The notes under the pieces are model-generated. The model did no database searches and was not told where the DNA came from. It was given only the letters and a program-made list of their open reading frames with translations. The position numbers and the translations under genes are program-made. Below are positions 17,437 through 26,790 of a stretch of DNA of 64,000 nucleotides, piece by piece; position 1 is the stretch's first letter; each line of letters opens with the position of its first letter. Location of the stretch: contig NZ_CP109487.1 in NCBI RefSeq assembly GCF_036227605.1, positions 310,001 through 374,000 on the forward strand, in the 5' to 3' direction. Source of the DNA: Streptomyces sp. NBC_01439 (GTDB taxonomy: Bacteria; Actinomycetota; Actinomycetes; Streptomycetales; Streptomycetaceae).

Positions 17437-19590
17437 TCACCGCCCGGCCCCGGGGCGCAGGTCCGAGTAGATCCCCAAGTACCGGTACGTGCCGGATTCG
17501 ACCTGGTAGAGGTGGCCGGTACCGCCTCTGGTCAGCACGTGCGAGTTGGAGTCGAAGGACAGTCGCTTGGCCAGGCCTCCGTGGGCCGTCCGGAAGATCC
17601 GGCGGGTCACGCCCGCCCGGTCCCGCCCCTCTACCCCCAGGCCGGTCAGGGTCTCGGCGAGCAGTCCCACGGCGTCGTACGCCTCGGTGGCCCAGCGGGC
17701 GGGCGGTTGCCCGTACGCGGCACGGTGGGCGGCGACGAACTCGGCGGCGGCGGGGACGGCGAGCGGGTCGGTGAACAGGGCGGCGAACACCCAGCCGTCG
17801 GCGGCCGGACCGGCCTCCGTCAGGAAGGCCGGTTCCATGGCGTGCTGGAGGCCCATCCGCCGGCCCTGGAACCCGCCCTCGGTCAGGGCACGGGCCATCC
17901 GGGCCGCGCGCTGCGGTGAGGTGCCGGCGTAGACGACGGCCTCGGCCCCGGCCTCGGTCAGCGCGCGTGCGGCGCCGGCGAAGTCGGAGCTGCCCGCCGG
18001 GATCCGGTGGACGCTGAGCGTGCCCTGCGACGGCGGTGTCTGTTGCAGGTACTGGATGACCGGGAAGACGGGCTCGCTACCCTCCACGTCCTCGACCAGG
18101 CCCGTACGGTGGACGAGCCGGATCCGGCTGAGGTAGTCGATCACCGGGAGGGCGAGCTGGTCGCCGGCCGGGCGGGTGGCCACCACCGTGCGCCATGTCT
18201 CCCGGGTGAGGGCGGTCTCGGGGCTGTCTGCGGATACCAGCAGCAGGGCGAGATCGGCCGCGCCGCAGGCGACGGCCAGTTCGGGCACGGGGGCGTCCCA
18301 GGTGGGTCCGGTGAGCGCGACCACTGCGGGGTCGGCGGCGAGCTCCTTGACCACTTGCGTGGCGCGGGTGGCGTCCCCGCCGTCGTCGGCGATGCGCAGG
18401 GCCAGCCGGAACGGGGCGTCCGACCGGCTGTTGTGCCGCTCCACGGCGAGCTTCATGCCGCGCTCGTGGGCCTGGCCGGTCTCCTTGCCGGGCCCGGTCA
18501 GGTCGGCCTGGAGGGCGAGGGTGTGGGTGGCGAGCGCGCGGGCGGGCGGTGGTGTTCTGCCGCGGGCCCGGCCGCGGGTGGTGAACCAGGCGACCGGCGC
18601 GCCGATGACGGCCAGACCCGCGCCGGCGCCGAGCAACCGTCTGCGCGTGAGGCCCCGGACGGCCGCCTCCGGCGCATCGATCCGTGTCGGTTCCGGGGCG
18701 GGCATGTCCAGGGCCCTGGTGGAGCGTTCGGCGATCAGGCGGGGCAGCGGGGGCGGCAGCCAGTCCTCGCCGTCCGGGCCGGGGAGGTCCGCTCCGAGTA
18801 CGGCGTCCAGCTCGTCCGGGGTCGGCCGGGCCGCCGGGTCCTTCGCCAGGCAGGCCAGCACCGTGTCGAGCAACTCCGTTGGCAGTCCGGAGAGATCGGG
18901 CTCGTCGTGCACCGTACGGTAGACCACCGCGGCCGCGTGTCCGCCGCCGAAGGGACCGTGCCCGGTCGCCGCGTACGCCAGGACGCAGCCGAGGGAGAAC
19001 ACGTCGCTCGGGGCGCCCGCTACGGCGCCGTCCGTGCGGGCCTGCTCCGGTGCCAGGTATCCCGGGGTGCCGAGGACCGCGTCCACGGCGGTCAGCGTGA
19101 CCGCGCCCTCGGCGCGCGCGATCCCGAAGTCGATCAGCCGGGGCCCGTCCGGGGCGAGCAGGATGTTGCCCGGTTTGACGTCGCGGTGGACGAGTCCGGC
19201 GGCGTGCACCTGCGCGAGTGCCTCGGCGAGCCGCGCGCCCAGGGTGCGCACGGCCCGGACGGGCAGCGGACCGTACCCGCCCACGGCCTCGGCCAGAGAG
19301 GGACCGGGGACGTAGGGGGTGGCCAGCCAGGGCTCGCGCGCCTGCGGGTCGGCGGCGACGACCGGGACCACCCAGCGCCCGGTCAGCTGCCCGGCGGCCT
19401 CCACCTCGCGCCGGAACCGGGCGCGGAAGTCCGGGTTCGCGGCGTGGTCGGCGCGGATGACCTTGACGGCAACCAGGGTTCCAGCGGCGGAGCGGGCGAG
19501 GTACACGGTGCCCATGCCGCCCGAACCGAGGCGTCCCAGCAGCCGGTTGCCGCCGATCGCGGCCGGATCGGCGGGGGTGAGCGGGCGCAT
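17437..19590 (-). CDS. Ser/Thr kinase fused to periplasmic ABC-type solute-binding domain (copy 1)
   Basis: The 717-residue protein has an N-terminal Hanks kinase (about 12-270) with GSGGMG, the VAVKVI Lys at 43, HRDVKPGN and DFG. Residues about 315-340 give a TRRRLLGAG stretch followed by a hydrophobic span, then a branched-chain amino acid-type binding domain (Peripla_BP_6, about 355-700; DLTGPGKETGQAHERG). The kinase should face the cytosol and the binding domain outside, coupling a nutrient signal to phosphorylation. It is the last of three coupled genes and a paralogue of the next one upstream. Confidence 0.88.
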   Translation of the reverse strand: MRPLTPADPAAIGGNRLLGRLGSGGMGTVYLARSAAGTLVAVKVIRADHAANPDFRARFRREVEAAGQLTGRWVVPVVAADPQAREPWLATPYVPGPSLAEAVGGYGPLPVRAVRTLGARLAEALAQVHAAGLVHRDVKPGNILLAPDGPRLIDFGIARAEGAVTLTAVDAVLGTPGYLAPEQARTDGAVAGAPSDVFSLGCVLAYAATGHGPFGGGHAAAVVYRTVHDEPDLSGLPTELLDTVLACLAKDPAARPTPDELDAVLGADLPGPDGEDWLPPPLPRLIAERSTRALDMPAPEPTRIDAPEAAVRGLTRRRLLGAGAGLAVIGAPVAWFTTRGRARGRTPPPARALATHTLALQADLTGPGKETGQAHERGMKLAVERHNSRSDAPFRLALRIADDGGDATRATQVVKELAADPAVVALTGPTWDAPVPELAVACGAADLALLLVSADSPETALTRETWRTVVATRPAGDQLALPVIDYLSRIRLVHRTGLVEDVEGSEPVFPVIQYLQQTPPSQGTLSVHRIPAGSSDFAGAARALTEAGAEAVVYAGTSPQRAARMARALTEGGFQGRRMGLQHAMEPAFLTEAGPAADGWVFAALFTDPLAVPAAAEFVAAHRAAYGQPPARWATEAYDAVGLLAETLTGLGVEGRDRAGVTRRIFRTAHGGLAKRLSFDSNSHVLTRGGTGHLYQVESGTYRYLGIYSDLRPGAGR

Positions 19591-19596
19591 CCGGGG

Positions 19597-21759
19597 TTAT
19601 CCCGGCGCGGGCTGGACGGCCGGGCCGACGTAGCGCATCCGGCCCCCTTCCACCTGGTGCGTGAAGTAGACGTTGCCCTTGACCTGGCGTCGCTCGTCAA
19701 AGGCGTATTCCTTGGTCAGGCCCCGGAAGGTGCCCTGGGTGAGCGCGGTGAGCAGCGCGGAACGGGTCGGGCGCGTGCCGCCCGCGGCGGCGGTGACCAG
19801 CCGGTCGATGATCAGTCGGGTGGCGTCGAAGGCTTCGGCGGTCCAGATGTCGGGGGCGGATCCGTACGCCGCCCGGTGCGCCCGGGTCACCTCCGCGACC
19901 TCGGGGGCCTCCGGGCCGGTGTACGGGGTGAAGAACTGCCAGCCTTCGGCCGCCCGGCCGGCGGCGCCGAGGAACTCGGGGCCGGCGATGGTGTAGTCGG
20001 CCGCCCGGGAACCCTTGAAACCGGCGGCGGCCAGCAGCCCGGCGACCTTGGCCCCGCCGGCCGGGGTGCCGGTGTAGAAGAAGCCGTCGATGCCGTGGGC
20101 GAGCAGATCGGTGACCACCGGGGCGAAATCGGTGACTCCGCGCGGCACGACGCGCCCGTAGTAGGTGGCCTCGGGTGCGAAGGCGCCGATGGTGCGGCTG
20201 ATCAGTTGGACCGCCTGCAAGGTGTCCGTGTCCCCGGCGCGGTCGCTGAGGATGCCCATCCGCCGGACGCCCTGCCGGCCGGCGAGTTGCAAGTTGACGA
20301 AGGCGGCCTGGCCGGAGGAGATCGGGCAGCTCTGGAAGAAGCTGCGCCGGTCGGTGATGCTGAAGGTCGTCGCCAGGGCGGAGACGGTCACCAGGGGGAC
20401 GGAGCTCTCGCCGTAGAGCTCCAGGCACGGGATCACGGAGTCGTTGCCGGTGGGGCCGACCACGGCGAACAGGTCACGGTTGGCGATGAGTCCGGTGGCG
20501 ACGGCCGCCGAGCGGTCCGCCTTCCCGCCGTCGTCGGCGGTGGCGACGGTGAGCGTGAAGGGCTTTTCCTTCCGGGAGTTGAAGGCGTCGACGGCGAGCC
20601 GCACCCCGCGCTCCTGGGCCTGTCCGGCGGCCTTCTGCGGGCCGGAGAGGTCGGCGTGCACACCGATCACCCACTGCCGCGGGGCGTCCGCGGCCGGGGT
20701 GCCGGGCTCGTCCTGGTCGCGCAGCGCCAGCCAGGCGGCCAGGCCGCCGCCGGCCGCGAGGACGGCGCCGCCGGAGGCGAGGGCGAGGAACCGCCTGCGG
20801 GTGGGCGCCGGCGCGGCCGTGCCGGGCGCGGGGGCGGCGTCCGGGTCGGCGACGGTCTCGTCGATGCCGGGCAGGGCGAGCAGTGCGGCGGCTCGTTCGG
20901 CGATGGTGGCGACGACCGGGTCGGGCAGCCAGTCGGTGCCCTCCCCCGGGGTGTCCTCGGTCAGTGCAGCGTCCAGCTCGCGCACGCCGGGGCGGATGTC
21001 GGGGTGTTTGGCGACGCAGGTGCGCAGCAGCGCGGTGAGTTCGGGGTCGGCGAGGACCTCGGGGCCGAAGTCGGGTTCGTCGTGGACCGTGCGGTAGAGC
21101 ACCGCGTCCACGGTGCCGGTGCCGAAGGGCAGCCGTCCGGTGGCGGCGTACGCGAGGAGGCAGCCGAGCGAGAAGACGTCGCCGGCCGGTTCGGCGGGGC
21201 GGCCCTCGGCCTGCTCGGGCGGGAGGAAACCGGGGGTGCCGAGTACGGCGCCGGCGGAGGTCAGGGCGGTGTGCTCGCCGCCGCGGGCGATCCCGAAGTC
21301 GATCAGCCGGGGACGGTCCATGCCGAGGAGGACGTTCCCGGGCTTCACGTCGCGGTGTACGAGGCCCTGCTCGTGCATCACCGCGAGGGCCCGGGCCATG
21401 GCTTTGCCGAGGATCCGTACGGCGCGCAGCGGGAGCGGGCCGTGGGCCCCGACGGCCTCGGCGAGGGAGGGTCCGGCGACGAAGGAGGTGGCGAGCCAGG
21501 GTTCGGTGGCGTCCGGGTCGGCGCCGGTGATGCGGACGGCCCAGGGGCTGTCCACCTCGGCGGCGATCTCGGCCTCGCGCCGGAAGCGGGCCCGGAAGTC
21601 GGCCTCTTCGGCGTACTCCGCACGGATCACCTTGACCGCGGCGAGCGCGCCGTCGTCGGTCCGGCCGAGGTAGACGACGCCCATGCCGCCGGCGCCGAGG
21701 CGCCCGAGGAGCCGGTGGCCGCCGATCCGGGAGGGGTCAGAGGGATGGAGCGGCTCCAT
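19597..21759 (-). CDS. Ser/Thr kinase fused to periplasmic ABC-type solute-binding domain (copy 2)
   Basis: This 720-residue protein has the same plan as its downstream neighbour: Hanks kinase (GAGGMG, AAVKVI, HRDVKPGN, DFG), an internal RRRFLALASGG stretch plus membrane span (about 335-360), and a Peripla_BP_6 sensor (HADLSGPQKAAGQAQERG). The two copies differ most in the binding domain, suggesting different ligands. ATG 21759 shares its A with the TGA stop of the upstream lipoprotein gene (TGATG), and the next gene begins 6 bases after its stop, so the three are coupled. Confidence 0.88.
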   Translation of the reverse strand: MEPLHPSDPSRIGGHRLLGRLGAGGMGVVYLGRTDDGALAAVKVIRAEYAEEADFRARFRREAEIAAEVDSPWAVRITGADPDATEPWLATSFVAGPSLAEAVGAHGPLPLRAVRILGKAMARALAVMHEQGLVHRDVKPGNVLLGMDRPRLIDFGIARGGEHTALTSAGAVLGTPGFLPPEQAEGRPAEPAGDVFSLGCLLAYAATGRLPFGTGTVDAVLYRTVHDEPDFGPEVLADPELTALLRTCVAKHPDIRPGVRELDAALTEDTPGEGTDWLPDPVVATIAERAAALLALPGIDETVADPDAAPAPGTAAPAPTRRRFLALASGGAVLAAGGGLAAWLALRDQDEPGTPAADAPRQWVIGVHADLSGPQKAAGQAQERGVRLAVDAFNSRKEKPFTLTVATADDGGKADRSAAVATGLIANRDLFAVVGPTGNDSVIPCLELYGESSVPLVTVSALATTFSITDRRSFFQSCPISSGQAAFVNLQLAGRQGVRRMGILSDRAGDTDTLQAVQLISRTIGAFAPEATYYGRVVPRGVTDFAPVVTDLLAHGIDGFFYTGTPAGGAKVAGLLAAAGFKGSRAADYTIAGPEFLGAAGRAAEGWQFFTPYTGPEAPEVAEVTRAHRAAYGSAPDIWTAEAFDATRLIIDRLVTAAAGGTRPTRSALLTALTQGTFRGLTKEYAFDERRQVKGNVYFTHQVEGGRMRYVGPAVQPAPG

Positions 21760-22634
21760 CAGCCCGCCGCCTTTCCGAGCTCCTGCTTGGCCAGGTACAT
21801 CATCTGGCCGGTGCCCTTGGCCACGTAGGCGGTCAGGTCGCCGTCGGCGACGCCCTGCGCGCCCTTGGCGGCGATGGCCACGGTGACGGGTCCGTACTGG
21901 GCCTGGGACCAGGTGTAGGGGTAGGGGCCGCCGTCCTGCTCGCTGACGTACTTGCCGGTTTCGGTGAAGGCGTCCTCGGTCCATTCGTTCATCTGCTCGC
22001 CGAGGTAGAAGGCGCCGCCCCACAGATCCTTGAGGTCCTCGCCCTCACGCAGCTTCTGCTCCGGGCACCGCAGGACCTCTTCCATGGCGCGGGCGGTCTC
22101 CCAGCCGGATTCCTCGCGGTTGTGGTGAACGGTGACCGTGGCGTTGACCCGCACGCGGCCGCGGCCGTCCTTGGCCGGGACGTGGAAGTGGCGGGTGCTC
22201 GTGGCGAGCACGTCGTCCGGTAGGCCCTCGGTCTGCCAGACGCAGGCCTCGTCGAGCACGGGCCAGCGGCCGGGGCCGCTCTCGAACGGGGCGCTGCGCA
22301 CCACCTCGGGCCCGAGGTCCTGTTCGGCGATGATGATCCGGGCGAGCAGGTCACGGGCCTCGGCGGCCGTCTTCGGCTGCTTGGACTCGTCGACCGGGGG
22401 CATCGGGATCCGGGCGGAGCTGCTCGGTCGGGCGGCCGGGGTGCTCGCGCCGGGGCTGCCCGTGCCCGACGGCGTGTCCGACGGCGCGGCCGACGTGCCC
22501 GGGGTGCCGCTCGCGGCACCGCCCTTCGACGTGCTGTCGGCCGTGCACCCTGCGATGAGGAAGAGTCCCGCCACCGCGCAGCCGCAGGCGCGCAGGACGG
22601 CCTTCCCTCTGCTCTCTCCCACCAGTCCCCCCAC
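21759..22634 (-). CDS. Lipoprotein, first gene of the kinase operon
   Basis: The 291-residue protein has a lipoprotein signal with LFLIAGC at about residue 30, then a Ser/Pro/Thr/Gly-rich linker to about 75 and a folded domain (residues about 90-285) of no recognised family. It would be anchored on the outer membrane face. Its stop overlaps the start of the kinase/binding-domain gene, so it may present a ligand or partner to the extracytoplasmic sensors. GTG 22634 is used; an in-frame GTG at 22622 is possible. Confidence 0.8.
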   Translation of the reverse strand: MGGLVGESRGKAVLRACGCAVAGLFLIAGCTADSTSKGGAASGTPGTSAAPSDTPSGTGSPGASTPAARPSSSARIPMPPVDESKQPKTAAEARDLLARIIIAEQDLGPEVVRSAPFESGPGRWPVLDEACVWQTEGLPDDVLATSTRHFHVPAKDGRGRVRVNATVTVHHNREESGWETARAMEEVLRCPEQKLREGEDLKDLWGGAFYLGEQMNEWTEDAFTETGKYVSEQDGGPYPYTWSQAQYGPVTVAIAAKGAQGVADGDLTAYVAKGTGQMMYLAKQELGKAAG

Positions 22635-22819
22635 GGCACGGATCGTACCCCGCCGCGGTCCCGCCTAACTGGCTTATGAAAAACGGATGTTGGGGTCTCG
22701 TTTATCCCGTGGCTCCGGCCGGCATCCGGGCGGAGAAAACACAAACCGGTCCACCGGTATGTAACGCACCGCGACCGGGCATGCTGCAAGAGCGTCAATC
22801 CATGGGGAAGGAGCCGCTC

Positions 22820-23554
22820 ATGCTCACTCAGGTTCTCTCTTGGCTCCGACGGCTCACAGGACGCTCCACCGGTACCCCTACCGATGGGGCCGCACCGCTG
22901 AGCGCCCGGGCCCCGGTCTTCACCGCGGACTTCAGGTCGACCACCCAGTGGGTCGCCGGCCGGTCCTGGGCGTATCCGAACGGTGGCCCCACCAACACCG
23001 GTGACAACAAACTCGACTACCTCGTGGCCGATCCCTCCTACAGCCGCACCGGCACCTTCCGGGCGACCCGCCGCCCGGACGGCAAGTGGAACGCGGGTCT
23101 GCTGACCACCGAGGGCAGCGACGAGGGGTTCATGGTGCGGACCGGTGACGTACTGGAGTCCCGGGTGCGGCTGCCCTCCGAGATCGGTGCCTGGCCTGCG
23201 ATCTGGACCTGGCTGGACGGCGGCAACGAGATCGACGTCTTCGAGTACCACCCCGACAATCCCGACCTGCTCGAACTCTCCAACCACGTCAGGGGCGGCT
23301 CGCGCTACCACCGGGACTCCTCCATCGCCCCCGGCGGCTGGATCGACCTCAAGGTCGAGTTCGGGTCGCGCTCGGTCGTGTGGTGGGTCAACGGCACCCG
23401 GGTCTTCGCCGACCGCCGGGGAGTCGGGCGCAACTGGCGGGCGTACCTCATCGTCAACCTGTCCGTGTGCGCCGGGCGCTACCACCCGGCGCCCGCCCCG
23501 GGCGTGTCCCAGATGTCCTACGCGGTGGAGTACCTACGCGTCCACCGCCCCTAG
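22820..23554 (+). CDS. Glycoside hydrolase family 16-like protein
   Basis: The 244-residue protein has the GH16 catalytic signature E137-I-D-V-F-E142 (nucleophile and acid/base Glu) after WPAIWTWLDGGN, and the Trp/Asn-rich concanavalin-like strands expected of beta-glucanases (WIDLKVEFGSRSVVWWVNG). No clear signal peptide is seen; the first 30 residues have only a short hydrophobic LTQVLSWL. ATG 22820 has AAGGAG upstream. The last 21 bases overlap the convergent RNase H gene. Confidence 0.8.
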   Translation: MLTQVLSWLRRLTGRSTGTPTDGAAPLSARAPVFTADFRSTTQWVAGRSWAYPNGGPTNTGDNKLDYLVADPSYSRTGTFRATRRPDGKWNAGLLTTEGSDEGFMVRTGDVLESRVRLPSEIGAWPAIWTWLDGGNEIDVFEYHPDNPDLLELSNHVRGGSRYHRDSSIAPGGWIDLKVEFGSRSVVWWVNGTRVFADRRGVGRNWRAYLIVNLSVCAGRYHPAPAPGVSQMSYAVEYLRVHRP

Positions 23555-24244
23555 CGAACCGCAGGCCTGGTGACCCCACCGGCTGCCGTTCTTGGTGATC
23601 ATGTCGCCTGCCGCGTAGGGCTTTCCACAGGCGCAGCTACCGGGGAACTTCGCCTTGATGGCCCGGGATCCGCCGCCGCCCGTCGCGGTGCGCGCGGACG
23701 AACGCTTCCCCGGCGCGGCCGCCTTACGGCGCGCGGGGGAGGCCGCGGCCGGAGCGGGAACCGGCATCTGCGTGCTGCCGAGGGCGGTTCCGGCAGCCTC
23801 CTGCCTGACCGCCGCGTCGCTGGCGGCCTGGTCGGCGATCGCGTTCAGGTGGTCGCCGTCCTCGCGGTGCGCGGGAACGTACTGGAAGGTGACGTCACGG
23901 TCGGCCAGCAGCCGGTCGATCGCCTCGACCAGTTCCCGGTTGGCGACGGGCTGGCCGGAGGCGGTCTTCCACCCGTTGCGCTTCCAGCCCGGCAGCCACT
24001 GCGTCACGGCCTTCATCGCGTACTGGGAGTCCATCCGCACCTCGACGGGCGTCCCCGGGTCCACTGCCTCCAGCAGCCGCTGGAGGGCGGTCAGCTCCCC
24101 GATGTTGTTGGTGGCCCGTCCCAGCGGGCCGGCCTCCCAACGCTCCGGGCGCCCTTGGGCGTCGGCGATGACCCAACCCCAGCCGGCCGGACCGGGATTA
24201 CCTTTGGCCGCTCCGTCACAGGCGGCGATGATGCGATCAGACAT
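23534..24244 (-). CDS. rnhA: Ribonuclease HI with C-terminal extension
   Basis: Residues 1-145 are RNase HI with all four metal-binding acids: D10 (ACDGAAKGNPGPAGWG), E50 (NNIGELTAL), D72 (RMDSQYAMK) and D138 (LNAIADQAAS). It cleaves RNA in RNA-DNA hybrids. An Ala/Pro-rich linker leads to a C-terminal module (about 205-236) with C-x-C-x-K, then H and C (SCACGKPY, WGHQACG), which looks like a small zinc ribbon. That module is not part of classical RNase HI. ATG 24244 gives the usual short N-terminus. Confidence 0.88.
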   Translation of the reverse strand: MSDRIIAACDGAAKGNPGPAGWGWVIADAQGRPERWEAGPLGRATNNIGELTALQRLLEAVDPGTPVEVRMDSQYAMKAVTQWLPGWKRNGWKTASGQPVANRELVEAIDRLLADRDVTFQYVPAHREDGDHLNAIADQAASDAAVRQEAAGTALGSTQMPVPAPAAASPARRKAAAPGKRSSARTATGGGGSRAIKAKFPGSCACGKPYAAGDMITKNGSRWGHQACGSLGAVDA

Positions 24245-24283
24245 CCCCTGATCATGCCTCATCCGCCGGGGCTCCCCGATCGC

Positions 24284-25909
24284 TCAGCCGGGCAGCACGT
24301 CCTTGGCCACCAGCCGGGAGCCCGCGTAACACAGCCGGTAGACGTCGACCTGATCGAGGAGGTTGCCGTTCGAGCGGTAGTACGCGCACACGGTGCCGGG
24401 GGGTACGGGCAGCGCCCGCACGGCGTCCGGGACGTACCGGAACTGCTGCTCCGGAAGGAACCGGGCCACTTCTGCGACGTCCTGGCCGACCCGGACCTCG
24501 GCGAAGTCCGCGGGGCGCAGGACACAGGTGGTCAGCTGCTGGGCCAGGTAGGCGCAGGAGGCGAGGGTCACGAGGCCGAACCCCACGGGGGCGGCGAACG
24601 CGGCGACGAACCGGTACCGGGCGCCGCGCCGGGCGACGGCGAGCCGCCGCGCCGATGCGGAGCCGGCCTGCTCCCCGGGCTCCCCGGGCTCCCCGGTGCT
24701 TCTCCCCCGCCCCGGGCTCACCTGGTCCGGCAGCGTGGCGAGGACCTCGAAGCCGCCTTCCCTGGGTGCGGCGTGCAACGTTCCACCGATGAGCAGGACC
24801 CTTTCGCGCAGGCCGGTCAGGCCGCGGTGTCCCGGGTCCCGCCCCACGGCGCCCCCCGGGCCTGCGGCCGGTGAGCCGGCCCGCGGCGCGGAGTTGGTCA
24901 CCCGTACCTCGGTCCGGTCCGTCTGCTGGGCGATGTTGACGTGGACCGTGCTGCCGGGCGCGTGCTTGATCGCGTTGGTCAGCGACTCCTGGACCACGCG
25001 GTACGCACTGCGGTCGACCAGGGGCGGCAGGGACCGCGGCGGACCTTCCCGCCGCAGGTGCACCATGACCCCGGACTCCCTGGTCCGGGCGACGAGTTCC
25101 TCCACCGGTTCCACGGACGAGGCCGTCGGCTCCGCACCGTCGGAGCCGTCCCGCAGCACCCCGACGGTGTCCCGGAGGTGACCCACGGCGTCGGAGACGG
25201 CAGCGCGCAGCACGGCCAGGTCCGCCCGGTCCTGGCCGGTCAGCGTGGGCGAGAGTTCCAGGGCCCCGGCGCGCAGGGCGATGAGGCTCAGTTCGTGGCC
25301 GAGCGAGTCGTGCATGTCCGAGGCGATCCGGGTGCGTTCGCGCAGCCGGGCCTGCTCGGCCACGGACCGCTGCCGCTGTTCGAGGCTGCGCGCCCGCTGC
25401 CAGCCCTCGTGCACCAGGGCCAGCCTGGCCCGCCGGTAGCGACCGGCCAGCCAGGGCAGGAGGAGGGCCGCGGGAATGAACGACATCGCGTAGAACCAGT
25501 ACACGGCGCCGACGCCCAGGACGGCGCACAGTGCCAGGTCGATGGTCGTGCAGGCTCCGAACAGCACCAGAGCGGGCCCCGTACGGTCCACCCGCAGGCC
25601 GAGGAGGTACGCCAGTACGGCCAGCGCCGTCAGGTACGGACTCGCCGTCGTGGTCGGATCTGCCAGACCCGAGGCGACGACCGCGTTGGCGAGGAACACG
25701 GCCGCCCCGGGCCGGGTCCGGCCGGCGGGCACCGCCACCGCCAGGACCAGGAGCGGCAGGACCAGGCCGAAGACCGGCGAGGGATGATGGGCCGCTTCCC
25801 GGTGGGCGAGGACCGCGGCGCCCGCCATCACCGCCCACAGCGCTGCGTCCCGCACGGCCGGCCCCCGCCCCGCGGCCGTCGACACGGCCCCCCGCATCCT
25901 CACACCCAC
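24284..25909 (-). CDS. Histidine kinase (HisKA_3) with C-terminal membrane span and outer domain
   Basis: The protein has an N-terminal membrane region (four or more spans), a HisKA_3 helix with the phospho-His in RIASDMHDSLGHEL (H200 from the start used), and HATPase_c. As in the kinase at 15048-16538, a further membrane span (FVAAFAAPVGFGLVTLASCAYLA) and an outer tail with CAYY and DVYRLCY follow the catalytic domain. GTG 25909 is chosen for the GAGGGGAG stretch 7 bases upstream; GTG 25972 is also open. It lies 82 bases after the ABC permease stop and is probably co-transcribed with the transporter. Confidence 0.85.
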   Translation of the reverse strand: MGVRMRGAVSTAAGRGPAVRDAALWAVMAGAAVLAHREAAHHPSPVFGLVLPLLVLAVAVPAGRTRPGAAVFLANAVVASGLADPTTTASPYLTALAVLAYLLGLRVDRTGPALVLFGACTTIDLALCAVLGVGAVYWFYAMSFIPAALLLPWLAGRYRRARLALVHEGWQRARSLEQRQRSVAEQARLRERTRIASDMHDSLGHELSLIALRAGALELSPTLTGQDRADLAVLRAAVSDAVGHLRDTVGVLRDGSDGAEPTASSVEPVEELVARTRESGVMVHLRREGPPRSLPPLVDRSAYRVVQESLTNAIKHAPGSTVHVNIAQQTDRTEVRVTNSAPRAGSPAAGPGGAVGRDPGHRGLTGLRERVLLIGGTLHAAPREGGFEVLATLPDQVSPGRGRSTGEPGEPGEQAGSASARRLAVARRGARYRFVAAFAAPVGFGLVTLASCAYLAQQLTTCVLRPADFAEVRVGQDVAEVARFLPEQQFRYVPDAVRALPVPPGTVCAYYRSNGNLLDQVDVYRLCYAGSRLVAKDVLPG

Positions 25910-25990
25910 CCCCGCCACTCCCCTCTCATCGGTCCCGCTGCTCCGGTCCGCCCCGGTTACCGCCCCGGTCACCGGCCGAGGCCAACCCTG

Positions 25991-26785
25991 TCACCCGTCG
26001 CGCCGCCGCAGTACGAACCGTCCGGTCACGTGGGCGGCGGCCGTCCAGGCGAGCACGATCAGGATCGCGACCACGGGCGGGTAGGGGGCGTCGCCGTCCG
26101 CGAGCATGAAGTGGCCGCCCGCGGTCTGCGGGAGGACGTCGTTCACCGCCAGGAGGACGGAGCCACCCAGTCCGGTACAGATGGTGGGGAGGGCGGAGAC
26201 GAGCCCGAAGACAGCGGCCAGCGTGCCGACCGCGGTCCGCAGGGCGAACGCCACCCCCACCGTGAGCACGGCGACCAGGGCGCAGTACAGGCCCATCGCC
26301 AGGGTCTGGGCGACCGCCTTGCCCGGATCGAAGGACGCGTGGCCGCGGAAGGGCGCCCGGGCCACGGCCATGCCGAGGACGGCGAACAGGCATCCGGCGG
26401 TGAACGACACCGCCGCGGCGACGACCGCCTTGGCCAGTTGCAGGCGGTGTCTGACCGGCACCCACTGGAGCGAGGTGCGGACGCTGCCCGTCGCGTACTC
26501 GCTGGTGACCACGGTCATCGCGAGCACGACGATGACGAACTGACCGAGGATGACGGAGGAGACCGGGGCGTTGCCGAGCGGCTGGACGGGCTTGTCGTTG
26601 ATCCGGGCGATGGAGCCGTAGTAGAAGGTGAAGACTCCCGTCAGCAGGATGCCGACGAGTAGGGAGACGTACGGCGTGCGGATGGACCACAGTTTGGTCC
26701 ATTCCGCGCCGACCGCACCGGCGAAGCCGCCGCCCGCGGGAGCCGGGGCGGCGCGGCGCGCCGGGTCCGTCCTGGTGTCGGTCAT
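25991..26785 (-). CDS. ABC-2 type transporter permease
   Basis: The 264-residue protein has six hydrophobic segments and the ABC-2 permease pattern: an N-terminal EWTKLWSIRTPY, then TSEYATGSVRTSL between spans 2 and 3. It pairs with the ATPase encoded 5 bases upstream to export a drug, peptide or lipid. The adjacent histidine kinase and divergent response regulator make up an antibiotic-response type module. Confidence 0.9.
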   Translation of the reverse strand: MTDTRTDPARRAAPAPAGGGFAGAVGAEWTKLWSIRTPYVSLLVGILLTGVFTFYYGSIARINDKPVQPLGNAPVSSVILGQFVIVVLAMTVVTSEYATGSVRTSLQWVPVRHRLQLAKAVVAAAVSFTAGCLFAVLGMAVARAPFRGHASFDPGKAVAQTLAMGLYCALVAVLTVGVAFALRTAVGTLAAVFGLVSALPTICTGLGGSVLLAVNDVLPQTAGGHFMLADGDAPYPPVVAILIVLAWTAAAHVTGRFVLRRRDG

Positions 26786-26790
26786 CGGGG

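Noticed and set aside
18007..21828. A 1273-codon plus-strand open frame
   Set aside because: It is the antisense shadow of the two kinase/binding-domain genes; composition is Gly/Arg/Glu/Val-rich with no domain.
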